Shown here one piece after another: positions 7,735 to 9,250 of a stretch of 9,250 nucleotides of DNA. A model generated the notes under the pieces. That model saw nothing but the letters and a program-made list of their open reading frames with translations, had not been told where the DNA came from and made no database searches. Source of the stretch: Alphaproteobacteria bacterium (GTDB lineage Bacteria; Pseudomonadota; Alphaproteobacteria; Micavibrionales; Micavibrionaceae); contig JAJFGT010000222.1 of NCBI GenBank assembly GCA_021776015.1, forward strand, positions 1 through 9,250, read 5' to 3'. A program made the position numbers and the translations under genes. Each line of letters opens with the position of its first letter. The first letter of the stretch is position 1.

Positions 7735-8676
7735 ATGAGAATGAGATTAGCATCGAATTCAGCCTTAAATCAAAATAAAAGTTCAGAAGATGTACCTTCA
7801 GATTCTGTATCTCAGGACTCTTTATGGAACTATTTTTTGCTTTTAAAGCCAAGGGTGATGAGTCTTGTCGTCTTTACGGGCTTTGTTGGGCTCTGGGTGG
7901 CCCCTGGACGCATTGACATACACCCTTTTGTCGCTGTGGTGGCTATCTTAGCGTTAGCGTTAGGAGCGGGTGCTTCAGGGGCATTTAATATGTGGTATGA
8001 GAGAGATCTTGATGCCAAAATGAATCGTACTAAAAATCGTCCCATTCCAAGAGGCGTTATTGATCCTGATAATGCTTTGGGATTTGCCATTTTTGCAACA
8101 TTGGCATCTTTATTGATGATGGGATTAGCAACCAATTGGATGGCTGCAGGATTTTTACTTTTTGCAAATTTTTTCTATGTCGTCGTTTATACAATATGGC
8201 TTAAACCTCGTACGTCACAAAATATAGTGATAGGAGGAATCGCGGGGGCCTTTCCTCCTATTATTGGTTGGGTTGCGGTAACAGGAGATGTTTCTTTATA
8301 CCCTACTCTGCTGTTTATGATCATTTTTATGTGGACCCCTCCTCATTTTTGGGCATTGGCGCTTTTTGCAAACGAAGATTATAAACGTGCCAATATTCCG
8401 ATGCTTCCTGTAAAATTTGGAGAGCGTCATACAAAAATACAAATGCTAATTTATACCTTCTTACTTTTCCCTCTAGCGATAGCACCATGGTGTTTAGGAT
8501 TTGCAGGGGTTCTTTATGGAATGAGTGCTATTATTTTAAGTGGATTTTTTATTGTGACAGCTTTTTTGACACTCAATGATTCCACACACAAATCTGCTAA
8601 ACGAATGTTTGCTTATTCAGTTCTATACCTATTTGTGCTGTTTACGGCTCTTATGCTAGACGCCAGTTTTTTATAG
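7735..8676 (+). CDS. ctaB: Protoheme IX farnesyltransferase (heme O synthase)
   Basis: This inner-membrane UbiA-family prenyltransferase adds a farnesyl group to heme b to give heme O, the precursor of heme A for heme-copper terminal oxidases. The 313-residue protein has a polar N-terminal tail (1-30) followed by about nine hydrophobic segments. Family signatures are LLKPRVMSL (36-44), the Asp-rich prenyl-diphosphate site NMWYERDLDAKMNRTKNRP (85-103, with Asp91 and Asp93), LKPRTSQNIVIGGIAGAFPP (156-175), MWTPPHFWALAL (199-210) and NEDYKRANIPMLPV (213-226). Length is normal. A TAA lies in frame 6 bp upstream of the first ATG, so translation starts at 7735 or at the second ATG, 7741; neither has a clear Shine-Dalgarno. 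No oxidase subunit or ctaA gene is in the window, so it is not in the common cox cluster here, as far as can be seen. The symbol cyoE is used for the same function in enterobacteria. Confidence 0.96.
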   Translation: MRMRLASNSALNQNKSSEDVPSDSVSQDSLWNYFLLLKPRVMSLVVFTGFVGLWVAPGRIDIHPFVAVVAILALALGAGASGAFNMWYERDLDAKMNRTKNRPIPRGVIDPDNALGFAIFATLASLLMMGLATNWMAAGFLLFANFFYVVVYTIWLKPRTSQNIVIGGIAGAFPPIIGWVAVTGDVSLYPTLLFMIIFMWTPPHFWALALFANEDYKRANIPMLPVKFGERHTKIQMLIYTFLLFPLAIAPWCLGFAGVLYGMSAIILSGFFIVTAFLTLNDSTHKSAKRMFAYSVLYLFVLFTALMLDASFL

Positions 8677-8834
8677 TCTATGTAAATATATATAGCATTT
8701 CCTTCTAACTACCTAAAATACCTAAAAAAACTAACAGATTAAGATTATTATATAAAATGCAATATAATCTCAATAATTTGTAAATTTTTGTCCTGTATAA
8801 GATAATAAGGGTAAGAACAAAAAAGGTTATTTTT
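8677..8834. other. AT-rich intergenic spacer after ctaB
   Basis: No gene or GC-rich terminator is visible here. It contains a short direct repeat (ACCTAAAAT then ACCTAAAAA, about 8711-8728) and a 7-bp inverted repeat, AGATTAT (8742-8748) and ATAATCT (8764-8770), with a 15-nt loop. That dyad is AT-only apart from one G:C pair, and no clean T run follows, so it is a poor terminator. The right-hand part carries the promoter of the following cassette. Confidence 0.5.
8778..8806 (+). promoter_or_regulatory. Sigma70-type promoter of the two-ORF cassette
   Basis: TTGTAA (8778-8783) and GATAAT (8801-8806) are separated by 17 bp, matching consensus at four and five of six positions. Transcription would start near 8813, with a leader of about 22 nt that includes the AAAGG Shine-Dalgarno of the 52-aa ORF. 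This makes the cassette independent of ctaB. Confidence 0.55.
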
Positions 8835-8993
8835 ATGGCAGACATTAACAAATTAAGTACTCTTATGGGGACTGGCGTTGAGATTCCTCTAGATGTACAG
8901 AACGGTCTCTTGGCTCAGCATTCTGCACAGCCGGTACAACAGGTTGCCGCCTTTGTTCCAGATGTAACTCCGACTTTTGATGGTATGGGATGA
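8835..8993 (+). CDS. Small hypothetical protein, 52 aa, first gene of a coupled pair
   Basis: I do not recognise this product. It starts MADINKLSTLMGTGVEIPLD, continues with a Gln/Ala/Val-rich middle, and ends VTPTFDGMG. It is weakly acidic, with no membrane segment, cysteine, or obvious DNA-binding pattern. An AAAGG Shine-Dalgarno lies about 8-9 nt before the ATG, downstream of a good promoter. Base composition is visibly richer in G and C than the flanking spacer, as expected of coding DNA here. Its stop codon overlaps the next ORF's start in an ATGA arrangement, which suggests translational coupling and a related function. Too short for the usual length cut-off, but promoter, Shine-Dalgarno and coupling together support it. 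Confidence 0.6.
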   Translation: MADINKLSTLMGTGVEIPLDVQNGLLAQHSAQPVQQVAAFVPDVTPTFDGMG

Positions 8994-9250
8994 TGATGGA
9001 ACGAAATATAGATCTTTGTGAATTGCCTGATGGGACGTTAATGATCATAACAGATAAGCGTCTTCCTGCTACGGCACGTCGTATTGAGTATTATAGAGAT
9101 CAAAAACTTCTTATGTTGGTTTACGATCAAGATAGCCATGAGGGTGATTTAATGCATCATGAGTTACCAGAAGATGCTATCCAAAAAGTTTCAACTGCCC
9201 GAAGAATTCTGATTGTTGTCTGTTCAAACTCTAATCAGAACACAGAATAT
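8990..9250 (+). CDS. Hypothetical protein, coupled to the 52-aa ORF, C-terminus outside window
   Basis: Eighty-seven codons are open to the right edge with no stop, so the gene continues outside. Three consecutive ATG codons (8990, 8993, 8996) stand at the start; the first overlaps the upstream TGA as ATGA and the true initiator among them cannot be chosen. No strong Shine-Dalgarno precedes them, consistent with reinitiation by ribosomes finishing the 52-aa ORF. The visible protein reads MMMERNIDLCELPDGTLMII, then DKRLPATARRIEYYRDQKLLMLVYDQ, an acidic/His segment, and ARRILIVVCSNSNQN near the edge. The alternation of short hydrophobic runs with charged turns suggests a small beta-rich or alpha/beta domain in the cytoplasm. 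I recognise no family or catalytic motif. Confidence 0.65.
   Translation, partial: MMMERNIDLCELPDGTLMIITDKRLPATARRIEYYRDQKLLMLVYDQDSHEGDLMHHELPEDAIQKVSTARRILIVVCSNSNQNTEY

Noticed and set aside
7830..8135. 101-codon minus-strand frame inside ctaB
   Set aside because: It is antisense to conserved ctaB motifs, including the Asp-rich active site, so its openness is explained by ctaB codon use.
8707..8736. Short CTAA/ACCTAAAA repeats as a CRISPR-like or iteron array
   Set aside because: Only two imperfect 8-9 bp units with no regular spacers; most likely low-complexity AT-rich sequence.
8742..8770. Inverted repeat after ctaB as a Rho-independent terminator
   Set aside because: The stem is almost entirely A:T with a 15-nt loop and is not followed by a clean T run; recorded only as a dyad.
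8863..9048. 61-codon minus-strand frame opposite the right-end cassette
   Set aside because: No Shine-Dalgarno, and it straddles the junction of two forward ORFs that have promoter, Shine-Dalgarno and coupling.

Overview
The window looks like a chromosomal, housekeeping-rich segment of an AT-rich Gram-negative bacterium, most likely an alphaproteobacterium. Three things point that way: a rpoZ followed on the same strand by a long bifunctional Rel/SpoT-type (p)ppGpp enzyme, a TamA-TamB pair (which requires an outer membrane), and a CtaB-type heme O synthase serving an aerobic heme-copper oxidase. The AT-rich codon use would fit a host-associated lineage such as Holosporales or Rickettsiales relatives, but that placement is an inference and not proven by the sequence.

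Layout. Positions 1-2062 (minus) carry most of a bifunctional (p)ppGpp synthetase/hydrolase whose C-terminal end runs off the left edge. It is preceded by rpoZ (2163-2519, minus), with a perfect 8-bp terminator-like hairpin between the two. Positions 2520-2704 form a divergent promoter region: a good sigma70-type promoter drives rpoZ leftward and a weaker one drives a 66-aa orphan ORF rightward (2705-2905). That orphan ends by overlapping, tail to tail, the stop codon of tamB (2902-5847, minus). tamB lies directly downstream of tamA (5871-7622, minus), so the two form a tamAB operon for outer-membrane and envelope biogenesis. A divergent region (7623-7734) separates tamA from ctaB (7735-8676, plus), a heme O synthase with all the usual motifs. 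After a 158-bp AT-rich spacer, a new transcription unit begins: a 52-aa unknown ORF (8835-8993) whose stop codon overlaps the start of a second unknown ORF (from 8990) that runs off the right edge.

How it fits together. rpoZ and the (p)ppGpp enzyme link transcription to the stringent response, tamAB builds the outer membrane, and ctaB supplies heme O/A to terminal oxidases. These are standard functions. The parts that known families do not explain are the small orphan between rpoZ and tamB with its paired 8-bp operator-like repeats, and the translationally coupled two-ORF cassette at the right end. I saw no mobile element, CRISPR array, tRNA or rRNA. If the window holds an undescribed system, the right-end cassette is the best candidate, but the evidence is limited to gene architecture.
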